DNA of 40,000 nucleotides from Symbiodinium natans (lineage: Eukaryota > Sar > Dinophyceae > Suessiales > Symbiodiniaceae). The notes below the pieces were generated by a model. That model did no database searches, was not told the DNA's origin, and was given only the letters and a program-made list of their open reading frames with translations. Below, one piece after another: positions 27,401-32,772 of this stretch (position 1 is the first letter of the stretch; each line of letters begins with the position of its first letter). The stretch is taken from contig CAJNDS010002212.1 of assembly GCA_905221605.1 (NCBI GenBank), positions 380,001-420,000 of the forward strand, read 5' to 3'. Position numbers and translations under genes: made by a program.

Positions 27401-30400
27401 CTCAGGGGGGTTTAGGGGGGGTTTAAGGGGGCTTTAGGGGCTTAGGGGGTTTTTGGGGGGCTTAAGGGGGTTTAGGGGGGCTTTTAAGGGTTTTGGGTTT
27501 GGAGTTTGTTCGGGTTTGGGATAGTTTGGGTCTGGGCTTGGGGATTCTCCAGAACCTGGGGCAAAAAAGGATGCCTTTTTGGGGCTTTTTTGGTTTCAGA
27601 AGTGAGCCAAACCCCTCAAAAACACGAGAAGTCTGGGTGCCAACTGCGCATCCCAGAAGCACACGCCCAGGTCGAAGAACTCCGTGCGCGTGCCCCTCGC
27701 ATTGACTCGATGTGTGGGTGCTTGCGGGCCTTCGGGGGCCTCCAAGGCGTCCCATTGGCTGCGCATGCGCGCCAGGATACCACACCAAAGCATCCTTTTG
27801 GGGGACTCCAGATTTGGGATCATGATATACCCTAGTAGATGTTAAACAACGAGTTACTCATTATTGCCAATGTTTAAAAATCTCCGGACTGAATTGGCTC
27901 CCCAAGGATCACGCTGCCCTTGAAGCACCGCATGGTCGAGCTATACTCTGCTAGTCGTGAGAGGCGATCACCCGCCCGCGCACCCTGCACGGCTTTCCTC
28001 AGCTGTTCTTATAGAGCCCGTTTAAAGAACATCGATTCTCGCAATAGATTCATCATCAAAATTCATCCCATGTTCAGATCATCATCTAAGAGCACAATAT
28101 AAATACAGATGACCACAGAAGATGCTCCATAAACCGAGCCTCAGCGGAGAAAGGGGCACGGGGTTGTCATGAAAAACGGGGCAGCTCATGCAGCTCTCCA
28201 CCATTTGCAGCATCTCGCCGCCCGTGGGCAGCAAGATGGATTCCAAGGACTCCTGAATCGTCGCCGTAAGGGAAGCCATCGCGGTCTTTGGCACGGAAGG
28301 CTGCAGGCTGTGTTCAGCCGAGCGCACGGTCTGAGCCTCCTTCCGGAAATCCAGCAGAATGCGCAACCTGCCCGTAAGAGGCAAGGCTGTGGAGTCCTTC
28401 CGAAGGACACGAAGCTTCCAGAAGGGCGCCGCTCTGGCGTCCAGCTCTGAGAAATTCGAATCGTCACCAAAGGCCCCGAAGGGAAACGATGGCCAAAGGC
28501 AGTGCAGCTTGCAGGACTCGACCGGATCGTCCCCAGCCCGCGCATTCAACTCACCTTCCAGTGGCAGCGGGTCAAAGGTATCAGCCGAGTACGTAAAGCG
28601 AGCCCCGACCATGAGCGTGTTCTGCGGATCTTGGGGGCTCGCCTCCATCTTCTGCCAGAAGAAGTCCGCGAGTCCCGTAAGGTTGTCGAAGGTACCGCTT
28701 ACCTATACTGAACCTGGAACCCTAGCAAGAAGATTCTAGTTTTTGCTGTTTCTGAGGAAGTAGAGTGCCCAACAATTAAAACAAATATTCCATGTATCCC
28801 TAAGTTACCGTATGCTGGAGGTCGGTGGTGTAGAGCACACGGCACCGGCTGTCAAGCAGCTCGCCCAGCACGCGCCTCCGGCCTGCGGTTGACTAGGGGC
28901 TTCGGGTTTTTGCCGAACGTTGAGGGTTTCAGGCTTCAGGGTTTACAGGGTTTATAGGGCTTGTAGGGTTTATAGGGCTTATAGGGTTTCTAGGGCTTAT
29001 AGGGTTTATAGGGTTTATAGGGTTTCTAGGGTTTCTAGGGTTTCTAGGGTTTATAGGGTTTATAGGGTTTCTAGGGTTTCTAGGGTTTATAGGGTTGATA
29101 GGTTTATAGGGTTTAGGGTTCTAGGACTTGGAGTCCTGACCTGTCAACATCTGGCCTCCGTCGATTGGAACGAAGCAGCTGAGGGGCAGCGGGAAGCTTG
29201 CACTGCGCACTGCCAGGGCCGCAGCACCCAGCATCGTCCTTTAGGGTTTAGGGTTTAGGGTTTAGGGGGTGGTTCTTCATCCCGCCCCTCCCAATAGCAC
29301 ATGAAGTGAGCGGAGACGAGCCTGGCGCTGTCGATGTCGATGTTGTGGTTGTGCAGCGAGACAAACACGAAGTGCCTGCGTGCACTTTACCATAACATGG
29401 CGCTCTTCAGCGCGAATCCCGCGTCGCGCTACCCGGGACATGGCCCTCGGCTTGCACGCGCCATGCGCTCCACGTGCCTCACCCCGAACCACCTCTGCAC
29501 TCGGTGGGCACGGGTTGGAAACGCGTGAAGTCCCAGGCGATCCTTTCAAAAGCCGGTTACACACACGCTGCCCTCATCTACATCAGACTTCTGGAAGATG
29601 GCAAAAGGCAAATGACGAATACCACTCTTGTGCAAGCCTTCTTCTCTGCCGTTCCCATAGGAGCCAAGTGGAAGAACAGCTCGTACCTGCAACCATTGCG
29701 CTTCTTCACATTCTGAAGCGTGCAGTACACCGCAGTTGTTACCAAACCCCGCTGGCTGTAGTACCGGAAGTTGGCATGGTCGAAGCTCTCCTTCATCTGC
29801 AGCACGTCCTCGTTGCTTCCCACCTGACCATCTGCGGCGAGGTTATGGGAGCTTAGGGCTGGGGCCAAAGCGTCCCTGCTAACCCGCTTTTGGGGCTGAG
29901 GATGGAACTCGCTTTGGGGCAGAGGGTTGAACTTGAAGGCAGAAACCCTCAACCCTAAGGCCCAACCCTCAACCGGTATTCTTCCCGGTTGCCTGTGCAT
30001 CTTTGAGAGCCGCCGCCCAACGCTTGGCCGCCAGTGAGATCTGGTGCCTCAGGGCTTGGGGTTCGACGGTTTGGGGTATTAACCCTAAAATCCAAACCCT
30101 AAACCCTAAACCCTAAACCTTAGACCCTGAAGCTGATTCTAGATTATGGTCCGTTTCTGGCGGTTCCTGTTGCAGTATGGCCCTTACACACAACTCAGGG
30201 TGCCAAAAAAAGGCCCCATAACTTAGGTCAGCTTCCACTTGAGGCCCTGGGGTTATGTAAACCCTACAACCTAAACCCTAAACCCTAAACCCTAAACCCT
30301 AAACCCTAAGCCCTAAACCCTAAGCCCTAAACCCTAAACCCTAAACCTATGTAAGACTTCTTGGTTTCACAGAAGCAAGGCCAAGCCCGTGGCGAGAGGC

Positions 30401-30446
30401 GCTCGAAGGCGGATGCGTTGGTGAAGTCGCGAATCTCGAAGACGCC
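15854..30446 (-). CDS. RAB3GAP1: Rab3 GTPase-activating protein catalytic subunit (multi-exon)
   Basis: About 38 short exons on the minus strand give a protein resembling the RAB3GAP1 family. These proteins act as Rab3 GAP and Rab18 GEF with a non-catalytic partner, in membrane traffic and lipid-droplet or autophagy processes (family knowledge). Segments that fit in order: VFEIRDFTNASAFERL (N-terminus), FDNLTGLADFFWQKM, RAAPFWKLRV, LARMRSQWDAL, LVQQKLELLQRSI, DMAAFKAAQP with FAYWRRSP, DWLQTLWDETAPK, LFEPEREAEMALHYLE, ASSLRAKLG and ALLEELLTEGEE, then FVLQLQP, PRRLYAEARV and ENHVRLA before TAG. Most adjoining exon phases agree, sometimes with GC or GA donors. The stretch 20980-18880 carries extra Ser-rich or linker exons absent from animal proteins. 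The long introns hold TTTAGGG arrays. The upstream start codon is uncertain. Confidence 0.85.
16005..16106 (-). CDS. RAB3GAP1: RAB3GAP1-like C-terminal exon
   Basis: It reads AGHSLFRQEFVLQLQP then SYRPRRLYAEAR, matching GREFILRTTVPRP...PQRMYSVL. The acceptor is TTGCAG|. The donor CGC|GTTTAGGG lies on the first repeat of the 97-nt intron 15908-16004. Confidence 0.88.
16256..16304 (-). CDS. RAB3GAP1: Exon VVGSLPLAKDVCKLY
   Basis: Between ACCTAG| and GG|GTAGCGC it reads VVGSLPLAKDVCKLY with high third-position GC. Confidence 0.7.
16428..16522 (-). CDS. RAB3GAP1: Acidic exon ARIEASAKDEDEDDDETEL
   Basis: It reads ARIEASAKDEDEDDDETEL then HALGIKTTCM. The acceptor is GGCTAG| and a GC donor (G|GCTATTG) puts phase 1 into the next exon. 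An acidic linker before the C-terminal domain. Confidence 0.75.
16718..16785 (-). CDS. RAB3GAP1: Exon FLREAASSKETRIVACLG
   Basis: It reads FLREAASSKETRIVACLG then ITWE, phase 1, joining the exon before. The acceptor is ATGGCAG| and the donor GAA|GTTCACG. Confidence 0.65.
16853..16952 (-). mobile_element. Introner-like element, GCTTAAG family
   Basis: On the minus strand it begins GTGCTTAAGAGCCCCG and ends GGTTCTGAAG|, with an internal G run, like 31822-31925. It lies upstream of exon 16718-16785. Confidence 0.6.
16965..17052. mobile_element. Short palindromic element (TTATACTAACAGTCCTTAAT)
   Basis: Perfect-looking ends GTTCCCCCTTATACTAACAG and its reverse complement enclose a 32-bp loop. 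A one-ended copy is at 12497-12533. It lies in an intron beside the 16853-16952 introner. Confidence 0.75.
17147..17223 (-). CDS. RAB3GAP1: Exon LTSHSLSSGKQWRGALGE
   Basis: Acceptor GCGGGAG|. The phase-consistent frame reads LTSHSLSSGKQWRGALGE then AGLNMD, with donor G|GTTCTAG. Another open frame reads VDITLPEQRKAVERRP. Confidence 0.6.
17315..17403 (-). CDS. RAB3GAP1: RAB3GAP1-like exon: ALLEELLTEGEEWGL
   Basis: It reads ALLEELLTEGEEWGLGEC then LSLNLPKFG, in the place of LERFVSCLLEQPE. The acceptor is GATGAG| and the donor CG|GTTTGGGG, a telomere-variant. Phase 2 fits the next exon. Confidence 0.75.
17738..17805. repeat. CCCCCTAAA array
   Basis: 9-mer CCCCCTAAA variant within a CCCTAAA array, in the intron following exon 17821-17871. 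Confidence 0.9.
17821..17871 (-). CDS. RAB3GAP1: RAB3GAP1-like exon: LRGLASSLRAKLGQDAE
   Basis: It reads LRGLASSLRAKLGQDAE, matching the ARSLKAKFG segment of RAB3GAP1. The acceptor is in the introner end and the donor GAG|GTGCGG. Phase 0 on both sides. Confidence 0.88.
17872..18116 (-). mobile_element. Introner of GTTCATGG family with nested TTTAGGG array
   Basis: This is exactly one intron. On the minus strand it begins GTTCATGGTGC and ends ATGAACCTCCGAG|. Its body is interrupted by about 110 nt of TTTAGGG repeats (plus strand), so the array seems to have entered or grown inside the element. Confidence 0.8.
18117..18141 (-). CDS. RAB3GAP1: Microexon PSESPLLE at introner donor
   Basis: A 25-nt exon, PSESPLLE, after CAAAAAG| and ending TTGGAG|GTTCATGG. 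It fits the PNPEDxxLEE segment of the family and joins in phase 0 to LRGLASSLRAKLG. Confidence 0.65.
18609..18686 (-). CDS. RAB3GAP1: RAB3GAP1-like helical exon
   Basis: It reads FQRFTKRQEQLQTILATLE then VFESSI, in the position of the helix before the FPNPED segment. The acceptor is TTGGAG| and the donor C|GTACCTC. Confidence 0.8.
18698..18868 (+). repeat. CCCTAAA/CCCTAAG array
   Basis: CCCTAAG, CCCTAAA and CCCTCAA units in blocks, showing local homogenisation of variants. Confidence 0.95.
18880..18958 (-). CDS. RAB3GAP1: Exon EALVGESAEFPGEDARRAAL
   Basis: It reads EALVGESAEFPGEDARRAA then KRCVEM. The acceptor is GCTGAG|. The donor T|GTGGGG gives phase 1 to the next exon. A donor at |GTTGGGG is also possible. 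Confidence 0.7.
19107..19153 (-). CDS. Short exon CCTTPRLDGAEVDAE
   Basis: Acceptor CATGCAG|, donor GAG|GTGGGGC. It joins in phase 0 to EALVGESAEF. Confidence 0.55.
19314..19382 (-). CDS. Exon PQLQAARAVREMEVLTSRM
   Basis: It reads PQLQAARAVREMEVLTSR then MPRNA, between CCTACAG| and GCA|GTCTGAG. Predicted helical. Confidence 0.75.
19528..19615 (-). CDS. Exon ending at introner donor
   Basis: It reads LRDRVLSATTSAFSWRG then PDATTHPNSLE. The acceptor is GCTTAG| and the donor GAG|GTTCATGG, the terminus of the GTTCATGG introner family. It joins the next exon in phase 0. Confidence 0.65.
19650..19776 (+). repeat. TTTAGGG array
   Basis: About 18 perfect units. The following 19777-20066 is intron with no clear exon. 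Confidence 0.95.
20067..20151 (-). CDS. Exon LTTGSQRPSCPESDRDDLP
   Basis: It reads LTTGSQRPSCPESDRDDLP then ILADARRP. The acceptor is AACGCAG| and the donor G|GTTTGTTCC. Linker-like. A possible small exon (FVLALTHQL) lies just upstream near 20250-20291. Confidence 0.7.
20418..20515 (-). CDS. Exon RLHPEDEMLNSRR...STSLSL
   Basis: It is 32 codons: RLHPEDEMLNSRRVSG and SNYDAAFSTSLSL. The acceptor is CCTAAG| and the donor GG|GTTTAGTG, a telomere-variant. A lineage-specific linker. Confidence 0.75.
20611..20664 (-). CDS. Exon, Ser/Lys-rich (frame uncertain)
   Basis: Acceptor GCTTGAG|, donor |GTTGAAGG. Phase 0, consistent with both neighbours, reads KASSIKASLKKSGGRSSS. Another frame reads FKYQGLIEKVGRQELF. 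Confidence 0.6.
20864..20980 (-). CDS. RAB3GAP1: RAB3GAP1-like exon: LQLLLQLFRVLLKNTIQ
   Basis: It is 39 codons: GTFSVVEGLQLLLQLF, VLLKNTIQEHRRE and ALWLPMLG. It fits the helix after HYLE (LARxLLPCVIHAAVLK). The acceptor AATTTAG| lies next to a short inverted repeat. The donor is GGA|GTTCCC or |GTTAGG. A plus-strand frame (EKDAEELQQQLQALHH) is rejected. Confidence 0.75.
21256..21346 (-). CDS. RAB3GAP1: RAB3GAP1-like signature exon: LFEPEREAEMALHYLE
   Basis: It reads VKLFEPEREAEMALHYLES then AGASFSLGF, matching xLFDxTREAExVLHYLE of the family. The acceptor is ATGCCAG| and the donor is G|GTTTAGGG. Confidence 0.9.
21379..21472 (+). repeat. TTTAGGG then TTGAGGG array
   Basis: Seven TTTAGGG units then about seven TTGAGGG units, a sharp variant switch. 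Confidence 0.9.
21617..21657 (-). CDS. Short exon QVLVQMWRMHALI
   Basis: It follows CCTCAG| and ends |GTGCATTTC. Almost every third position is G or C. The plus strand also has a fair donor here, but the minus neighbours decide. Confidence 0.6.
21953..21993 (-). CDS. Short exon EQFAEGQLRCSRR
   Basis: Between GCAACAG| and |GTTTGTTTAG. A second frame reads RAICRRSASMQQA. Confidence 0.5.
22616..22679 (+). repeat. TTTAGGG array
   Basis: Nine units next to exon 22718-22789. The stretch 22000-22600 is intron with a 13-G run and no exon I can support. Confidence 0.95.
22718..22789 (-). CDS. RAB3GAP1: RAB3GAP1-like exon: DWLQTLWDETAPK
   Basis: It reads DWLQTLWDETAPKLGPEPSR then GFQG, matching MWxEAWExAxPxPA. 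The acceptor is AAACCCAG|. The donor is probably GA (GGG|GATTTG). Reading on meets TAG at 22694. Confidence 0.85.
22793..22938 (+). repeat. TTTAGGGG 8-mer array
   Basis: About nine TTTAGGGG units between TTTAGGG ends. On the minus strand it ends in the acceptor CCCAG| of exon 22718-22789. Confidence 0.9.
23166..23220 (-). CDS. RAB3GAP1: Exon RSVLGLSLDPFPEDQGS
   Basis: Acceptor CTCTCAG| and donor TG|GTCTAGGG, another telomere-variant donor. Joins in phase 1 to the DMAAFK exon. Confidence 0.65.
23613..23691 (-). CDS. RAB3GAP1: RAB3GAP1-like signature exon: DMAAFKAAQP...YWRRSP
   Basis: It reads DMAAFKAAQPASRLPDFA then YWRRSPNS, a strong match to DMxxFKAANPGxxxEDFVRWYSPRD of RAB3GAP1. The acceptor is CCCTAAACCCAG|, made by the repeat strand. 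The donor appears to be GA (T|GAAGCC), in phase with the next exon. Confidence 0.92.
23695..23872 (+). repeat. TTTAGGG array with TTCAGGG variants
   Basis: About 15 perfect units then variants. On the minus strand the array runs straight into acceptor CCCAG| of exon 23613-23691. Confidence 0.95.
23880..25480. other. 1.6-kb stretch without exon or telomere array
   Basis: AT-richer sequence. An imperfect inverted repeat pairs about 24590-24630 (GTTGCTCGAGGAATC) with about 24860-24900 (GATTCCTCGAACAAG), perhaps a transposon remnant. TA and C runs lie at 25200-25410. No exon supported. Confidence 0.6.
25483..25610 (-). CDS. RAB3GAP1: Exon SKPFRRKYAPSPTWTMYPS
   Basis: It joins in phase 1 to the exon before and reads SKPFRRKYAPSPTWTMYP then YLGMSEKACLQDS. 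It is open to TAG at 25483. Because DMAAFK follows in phase 0, a GC donor after MSEK or GNCA is likely, so the true 3' edge may be 25509-25546. Confidence 0.6.
25892..25958 (-). CDS. RAB3GAP1: RAB3GAP1-like exon: DVLLQRDTASASLGPAE
   Basis: It reads DVLLQRDTASASLGPAER then AELC. It resembles TEDLLxEQxEVLxxLG before the SACLLSDM segment. The acceptor is AAGCAG| and the donor G|GTAGGGAG, phase 1. Confidence 0.7.
26283..26317 (-). CDS. Candidate microexon EDMEKQPRRAS
   Basis: Between AAGTAG| and |GTGCACCC. A partial copy of its 3' part lies at about 26160-26205. Confidence 0.4.
26592..26688 (-). CDS. RAB3GAP1: Exon, acidic or Ser/Pro-rich (frame uncertain)
   Basis: Acceptor ACACCCAG|, donor G|GTTCAGGG. 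Phase 0 reads VPEAEGFYLAEDGEQRR. Phase 2, matching the previous exon, reads FQRQRASTWQKTASSEG. It probably corresponds to the variable acidic linker of the family. Confidence 0.65.
26705..26912. repeat. ATAGGGTT/CATAGGGTT array
   Basis: Units TATAGGGTTA and TTCATAGGG, derived from TTTAGGG. It lies in the intron between exons 27238-27313 and 26592-26688. Confidence 0.9.
27068..27198 (+). repeat. CCCTAAA array
   Basis: About 17 units. The donor of exon 27238-27313 (GTTTACAG) lies just upstream on the minus strand. Confidence 0.95.
27238..27313 (-). CDS. RAB3GAP1: RAB3GAP1-like exon: LVQQKLELLQRSISEQRR
   Basis: It reads LVQQKLELLQRSISEQRR then NLQSAP, matching LLHQKLQMLNxCIERKK. The acceptor is CCCGAG| and the donor GG|GTTTACAG, a telomere-variant start of a long CCCTAAA-type (plus) intron. 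Confidence 0.85.
27336..27480. repeat. G-rich run and GGGGGGTTT tract
   Basis: A run of about 22 G then about 120 bp of G4-8 with T, strongly G-quadruplex-prone on the plus strand. Confidence 0.85.
27667..27805 (-). CDS. RAB3GAP1: RAB3GAP1-like exon: LARMRSQWDAL region
   Basis: It begins SPKRMLWCGILARMRSQWD, aligning with LWxEFVLEMRxRWE of the family, and ends ARGTRTEFFDL. A GC donor (CTGG|GCGTGTG) joins it in phase to LVQQKLELL. The frame stays open past this to a TGA near 27596. Confidence 0.8.
27913..27947 (-). CDS. RAB3GAP1: RAB3GAP1-like exon: YSSTMRCFKGS
   Basis: It reads YSSTMRCFKGS after CTAGCAG|, with donor AGC|GTGATCC. Without splicing it would run to TAA at 27874. Phases fit both neighbours. 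Confidence 0.7.
28114..28702 (-). CDS. RAB3GAP1: RAB3GAP1-like exon, largest in window
   Basis: It is 196 codons, the longest exon. It opens VSGTFDNLTGLADFFWQKM (family: YTHLSGLLDIFKSK). It continues with MVGARFTYSADTFD, the long SCKLHCLWPSFPFG region and RAAPFWKLRVLRK (family: APHWSVRVRK). It closes LGLWSIFC. The acceptor is TATAG| and the donor G|GTCATCTG, which puts phase 1 into the next exon. A GC donor 26 nt earlier is the alternative. Confidence 0.9.
28809..28882 (-). CDS. RAB3GAP1: RAB3GAP1-like exon: RRRVLGELLDSRCRVLYTT
   Basis: It reads RRRVLGELLDSRCRVLYTT then DLQHT, aligning with RRMYVGE...F. The acceptor is CCGCAG| and the donor ACG|GTAACTT. Phases agree with both neighbours. Confidence 0.88.
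28930..29125. repeat. AGGGTTTATAGGGTTTCT array
   Basis: 10-bp units GGGTTTATA and GGGTTTCTA alternate. It is the intron between exons 29141-29238 and 28809-28882. Confidence 0.9.
29141..29238 (-). CDS. RAB3GAP1: RAB3GAP1-like exon: MLGAAALAVRSASFPLPLS
   Basis: It reads MLGAAALAVRSASFPLPLS then PIDGGQMLT, matching the SSVSIALxxxxCxxPLFV region. The acceptor CCCTAAAG| lies in a CCCTAAA strand and the donor is G|GTCAGG. Confidence 0.85.
29286..29375 (-). CDS. RAB3GAP1: RAB3GAP1-like exon: HFVFVSLHNHNIDIDSARL
   Basis: It reads HFVFVSLHNHNIDIDSARL then SAHFMCYWE, resembling the REFVVIAP...SES region. The GC donor (GG|GCGGGATG) restores phase with the next exon. Confidence 0.8.
29687..29831 (-). 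CDS. RAB3GAP1: RAB3GAP1-like exon
   Basis: It is 47 codons: GQVGSNEDVLQMKESF, then FRYYSQRGLVTTAVYC, then KKRNGC. The acceptor is CGCCGCAG| and the donor AG|GTACGAGC. Phases agree on both sides. Confidence 0.85.
29974..30047 (-). CDS. RAB3GAP1: RAB3GAP1-like exon: HQISLAAKRWAAALKDAQ
   Basis: It reads HQISLAAKRWAAALKDAQ then ATGKNT, aligning with the helix after VFEITDFT in RAB3GAP1. The donor is G|GTTGAGGG, and phase 1 joins the next exon to make a D codon. Confidence 0.8.
30394..30446 (-). CDS. RAB3GAP1: RAB3GAP1-like exon: VFEIRDFTNASAFERL
   Basis: It reads GVFEIRDFTNASAFERL, matching the conserved VFEIxDFTxASxxER near the N-terminus of RAB3GAP1. The GC donor (TC|GCCACGG) gives phase 2 and joins to HQISLAAKRW. 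Reading through to GTTTAGGG is possible but departs from the family. Confidence 0.85.
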
Positions 30447-30506
30447 CTGTGGGTCGGCGTAGGGTTTTTAGGGTTTTTAGGGTTCTTAGGGTTTTAAGGG
30501 TCTTTA

Positions 30507-30598
30507 GCCCTAAACCCTAAACCCTAAACCCTAAACCCTAAACCCTAAACCCTAAACCCTAAACCCTAAACCCCAAACCCTAAACCCCAAACCCTAAG
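30507..30598 (+). repeat. CCCTAAA array
   Basis: About 13 units, preceded by TTTTTAGGG units of opposite sense, so a head-to-head junction near 30505. Confidence 0.95.
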
Positions 30599-30648
30599 GG
30601 CATTTATGGTTGTCGGCGGCATCTTATGAGATCGCATGCTCTTGACTC

Positions 30649-30722
30649 CTATAAGCTCCCGGATTCTCCGACGGCACCGCGGCCTCCTCCTCTTGCTTCG
30701 GAGGTGCCTCGGAGGTGTGATT
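30649..30722 (-). CDS. Acidic exon NHTSEAPPKQEEEAAVP
   Basis: It follows AAACCCAG|, an acceptor made from the CCCTAAA strand. It reads NHTSEAPPKQEEEAAVPS then ENPGAY. The donor would be GA (|GAGTC), unproven. It is probably the acidic N-terminal part before VFEIRDFT. Confidence 0.55.
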
Positions 30723-30958
30723 CTGGGTTTAGGGTTTAGGGTTTCGGGTTTCGGGTTTAGAAACCCTAGGGTCTAGGTGTTCATGACAATAATCATGAAA
30801 CATAACCGTAATCATAATTCTAGCAACAGGAGTACCAGTATGTAGTGGTTGGCAAAATACAGGTACCTCGAAAAGAGCAACCCCTTCCCCCCTCCACGCC
30901 CTAAACCCTAAACCCTAAACCCTCAACCCTAAACCCTAAACTCCCCCCCCCCCCCCCC

Positions 30959-31019
30959 CGGTGCCTCGGGCTCTGCCACAGCCTCAAAGCCACCCTCATC
31001 GCCCTTCTCACCGTGGGGG
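30959..31019 (-). CDS. Acidic exon next to a G run
   Basis: It reads PHGEKGDEGGFEAVAEPE then AP after TCTGAGAG|. The coding sequence runs into about 18 G before GTTTAGGG, so the 3' edge is unclear. Confidence 0.5.
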
Positions 31020-31033
31020 CTCTCAGAACCTCA

Positions 31034-31137
31034 GGTAGGGTTTAGGGTTTAGGGTTTAGGGTTTAGGATTTAGGGTTTAGGGTTTAGGGTTTAGGGTTTA
31101 GGGTTTAATAGGATTTAGGGTTTAGGGTTTAGGGCCT
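31034..31137 (+). repeat. TTTAGGG array
   Basis: About 14 units with one AATAGGA interruption. Confidence 0.95.
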
Positions 31138-31261
31138 CCCTCTTTTGAGGTCATTTGGTTTTAGCCCTCATGCTAAGGCTGCGGCCCTCAAACTGTGGTT
31201 GAACTTGCCTAGCAGGAAACCAGTAGAGTCTCGGCTACCAGGACTTGTAACTTCGACGTAC

Positions 31262-31358
31262 CAGGTGCACTGCACATTGGGGGAAGCTGCCTGGCAGGAG
31301 GAGTCCGGCTGTCTAGGTCGTCGTCGTGGAAGGTGTGCTCGTCGCTGGAGATTCGCAT
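31262..31358 (-). CDS. Exon with possible start codon MRISSDEHTF
   Basis: From ATG it reads MRISSDEHTFHDDDLD then RTPPARQLPPMCSAP, with donor G|GTACGTCG. No AG acceptor lies close upstream of ATG, so it may be a first coding exon. An AG inside (CTCCAG|) is the alternative. Confidence 0.5.
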
Positions 31359-31710
31359 GGCCCGCGCCACGGCAGCATCAGCCGCGCATCGCGAGGGAAG
31401 GCACGGCACCACAGGTGTTTACGTGCGGGCAAAGGGTGGACGTGCAAACATGTATAGAGTCCGTTCTTACACTACAAGTAGGTGAGGGGAGCTGAGATCT
31501 GGCTGCACAGTGTGATGCGAAGGCCGCTAACGGCAGATTACACAAGGATGCGCAGGTCTGCAGGGTGCAACCATGAGCTCCATGTTATACATATATTAAC
31601 AAAATCGAATAATACAATGGCATAAAGATGAGACACAAAACATATAATAATGTCATAATTCAATGACACGACCATGAAGCCGTATAATCATCATGTAACT
31701 TGGCTCTTAC

Positions 31711-31821
31711 GCATCTTAGAGACCTTGCCTTCGGAGCAGGGTGCTTCGACCTCGGAGGGCTTTTGAAGATGCTCCAAAGCTCCGCCCCGGCTTTCAGAAC
31801 CTCCCTTAAAGCTACTACTTG
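31711..31821 (-). CDS. Exon QVVALREVLKAGAELW
   Basis: It is 37 codons: QVVALREVLKAGAELWSIF then a basic tail ending SLRC. The acceptor lies in the introner end and the donor is TGC|GTAAGAG. Confidence 0.7.
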
Positions 31822-31925
31822 CTTAAAGAAACCCCCCCTCCCAAAGAAAATATTCTTCCCAATAAGGGTAAGAGACATAGGGATTACTACCTTCTTATCT
31901 TTCTGGGGGGGGGTGGTTCTTAAGC
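31822..31925 (-). mobile_element. Introner-like element, GCTTAAG family, forming an intron
   Basis: It is 104 nt. On the minus strand it begins GCTTAAGAACCACCC and ends TTTCTTTAAG|, an inverted repeat that supplies a GC donor and an AG acceptor. The copy at 16853-16952 has the same ends. Confidence 0.7.
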
Positions 31926-32082
31926 AAATAGTAGGTGAAGGTAAGCCGTGGACTCCGCTGCTGTCTCCACCTCGTTGAAACTGCTCGCGCCACAATCGTT
32001 CTCCGCACGCTTCGTGCGCGCCGCTTGCGATGCCACAAGTGCCCCCGGCCTCTTTCTTCGCATCTGCAACTTTGGCTGATAC
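31926..32082 (-). CDS. Exon ending at an introner
   Basis: It is 52 codons, with RRKRPGALVASQAARTKR inside and ESTAYLHLLF at the end. The acceptor is CGCCAG|. The donor is GC, inside the element terminus GCTTAAGAACC. All three frames are open, but this one joins as YLHLLF|QVVALREVL. Confidence 0.65.
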
Positions 32083-32372
32083 CTGGCGCCCCAGTCATTC
32101 AGCCCAGGATTCCCTTCCCCCTCCCCCCCCTGGCCTCCCCACATCCATCTGCAACTTTAGCCCAGTTTTGAGCTCGGTGGAGGGGGGGGAGGAGGGTTTC
32201 CACCATTTGGGAGTCTATATTATGGGTCCCTTATTTGCGTAAACCCCATAAAATTCCGGGGGGCAACAAGTACAGGTTAACCGCTCTTTCCCTGTCACAC
32301 CTTGAGACCCTGAATCCATCCCACCTGTCTGTCCTGCCGCGAACATTTACGCTTTCTACGTTCAGAAGGTAC

Positions 32373-32439
32373 CCACAGTAGTCATGTTCATGAGTCTCGT
32401 TCCTGTCTCAAAGAGGGAGAAGTTCGTGTCTGAGCAAAC
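32373..32439 (-). CDS. Exon VCSDTNFSLFETGTRLMN
   Basis: It reads VCSDTNFSLFETGTRLMN then MTTV, between CTGACAG| and |GTACCTTC. Confidence 0.65.
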
Positions 32440-32496
32440 CTGTCAGAAGCCCTGGTTGAAATCGGGTCATTTACAAGGGAACACGCGAAATTAGAA

Positions 32497-32541
32497 CTAT
32501 TTTCGCTTTTCCGGCGGTGGTGCCTCAGCTGCGTCTGCCAC
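32497..32541 (-). CDS. Short exon VADAAEAPPPEKRK
   Basis: It starts at CTTGTCAG| and meets TAG after 14 codons. Phase 2 instead reads WQTQLRHHRRKSEN and would continue the previous exon. Confidence 0.45.
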   Translation of the reverse strand: MADAAEAPPPEKRK

Positions 32542-32667
32542 CTGACAAGTCCAAAAAAACAACTCAACAGCCGAAGTCCAAGTCGCAGTGCTTGCAAGAA
32601 CACTTCCAGGGTTTAGAGTTTAGGGTTTTGGGGTTCAGGGTTTAGGGCAACGAGCCCGCCTCTGAAC

Positions 32668-32769
32668 CTGCTGCTTTGGCCGATTTCCCGACGATTCGTC
32701 TTCCCGGTGACTCGGACGCAGACTGCTTGGCTCGCTTCGCCTCAGGGCACTTCCCCAGGGCGTGGTGGG
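32668..32769 (-). CDS. Exon, basic Lys/Arg/Ser-rich
   Basis: It reads HHALGKCPEAKRAKQ then SASESPGRRIVGKSAKAA. The acceptor is CCCTAG|, next to a TTTAGGG (plus) array, and the donor is G|GTTCAGAGG. Confidence 0.6.
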
Positions 32770-32772
32770 CTA

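Noticed and set aside
29300-29680. Extra exon VVRGEARGAHGACK inside the intron 29376-29686
   Set aside because: The flanking exons already join in phase (AG|G), and the extra piece would break it.
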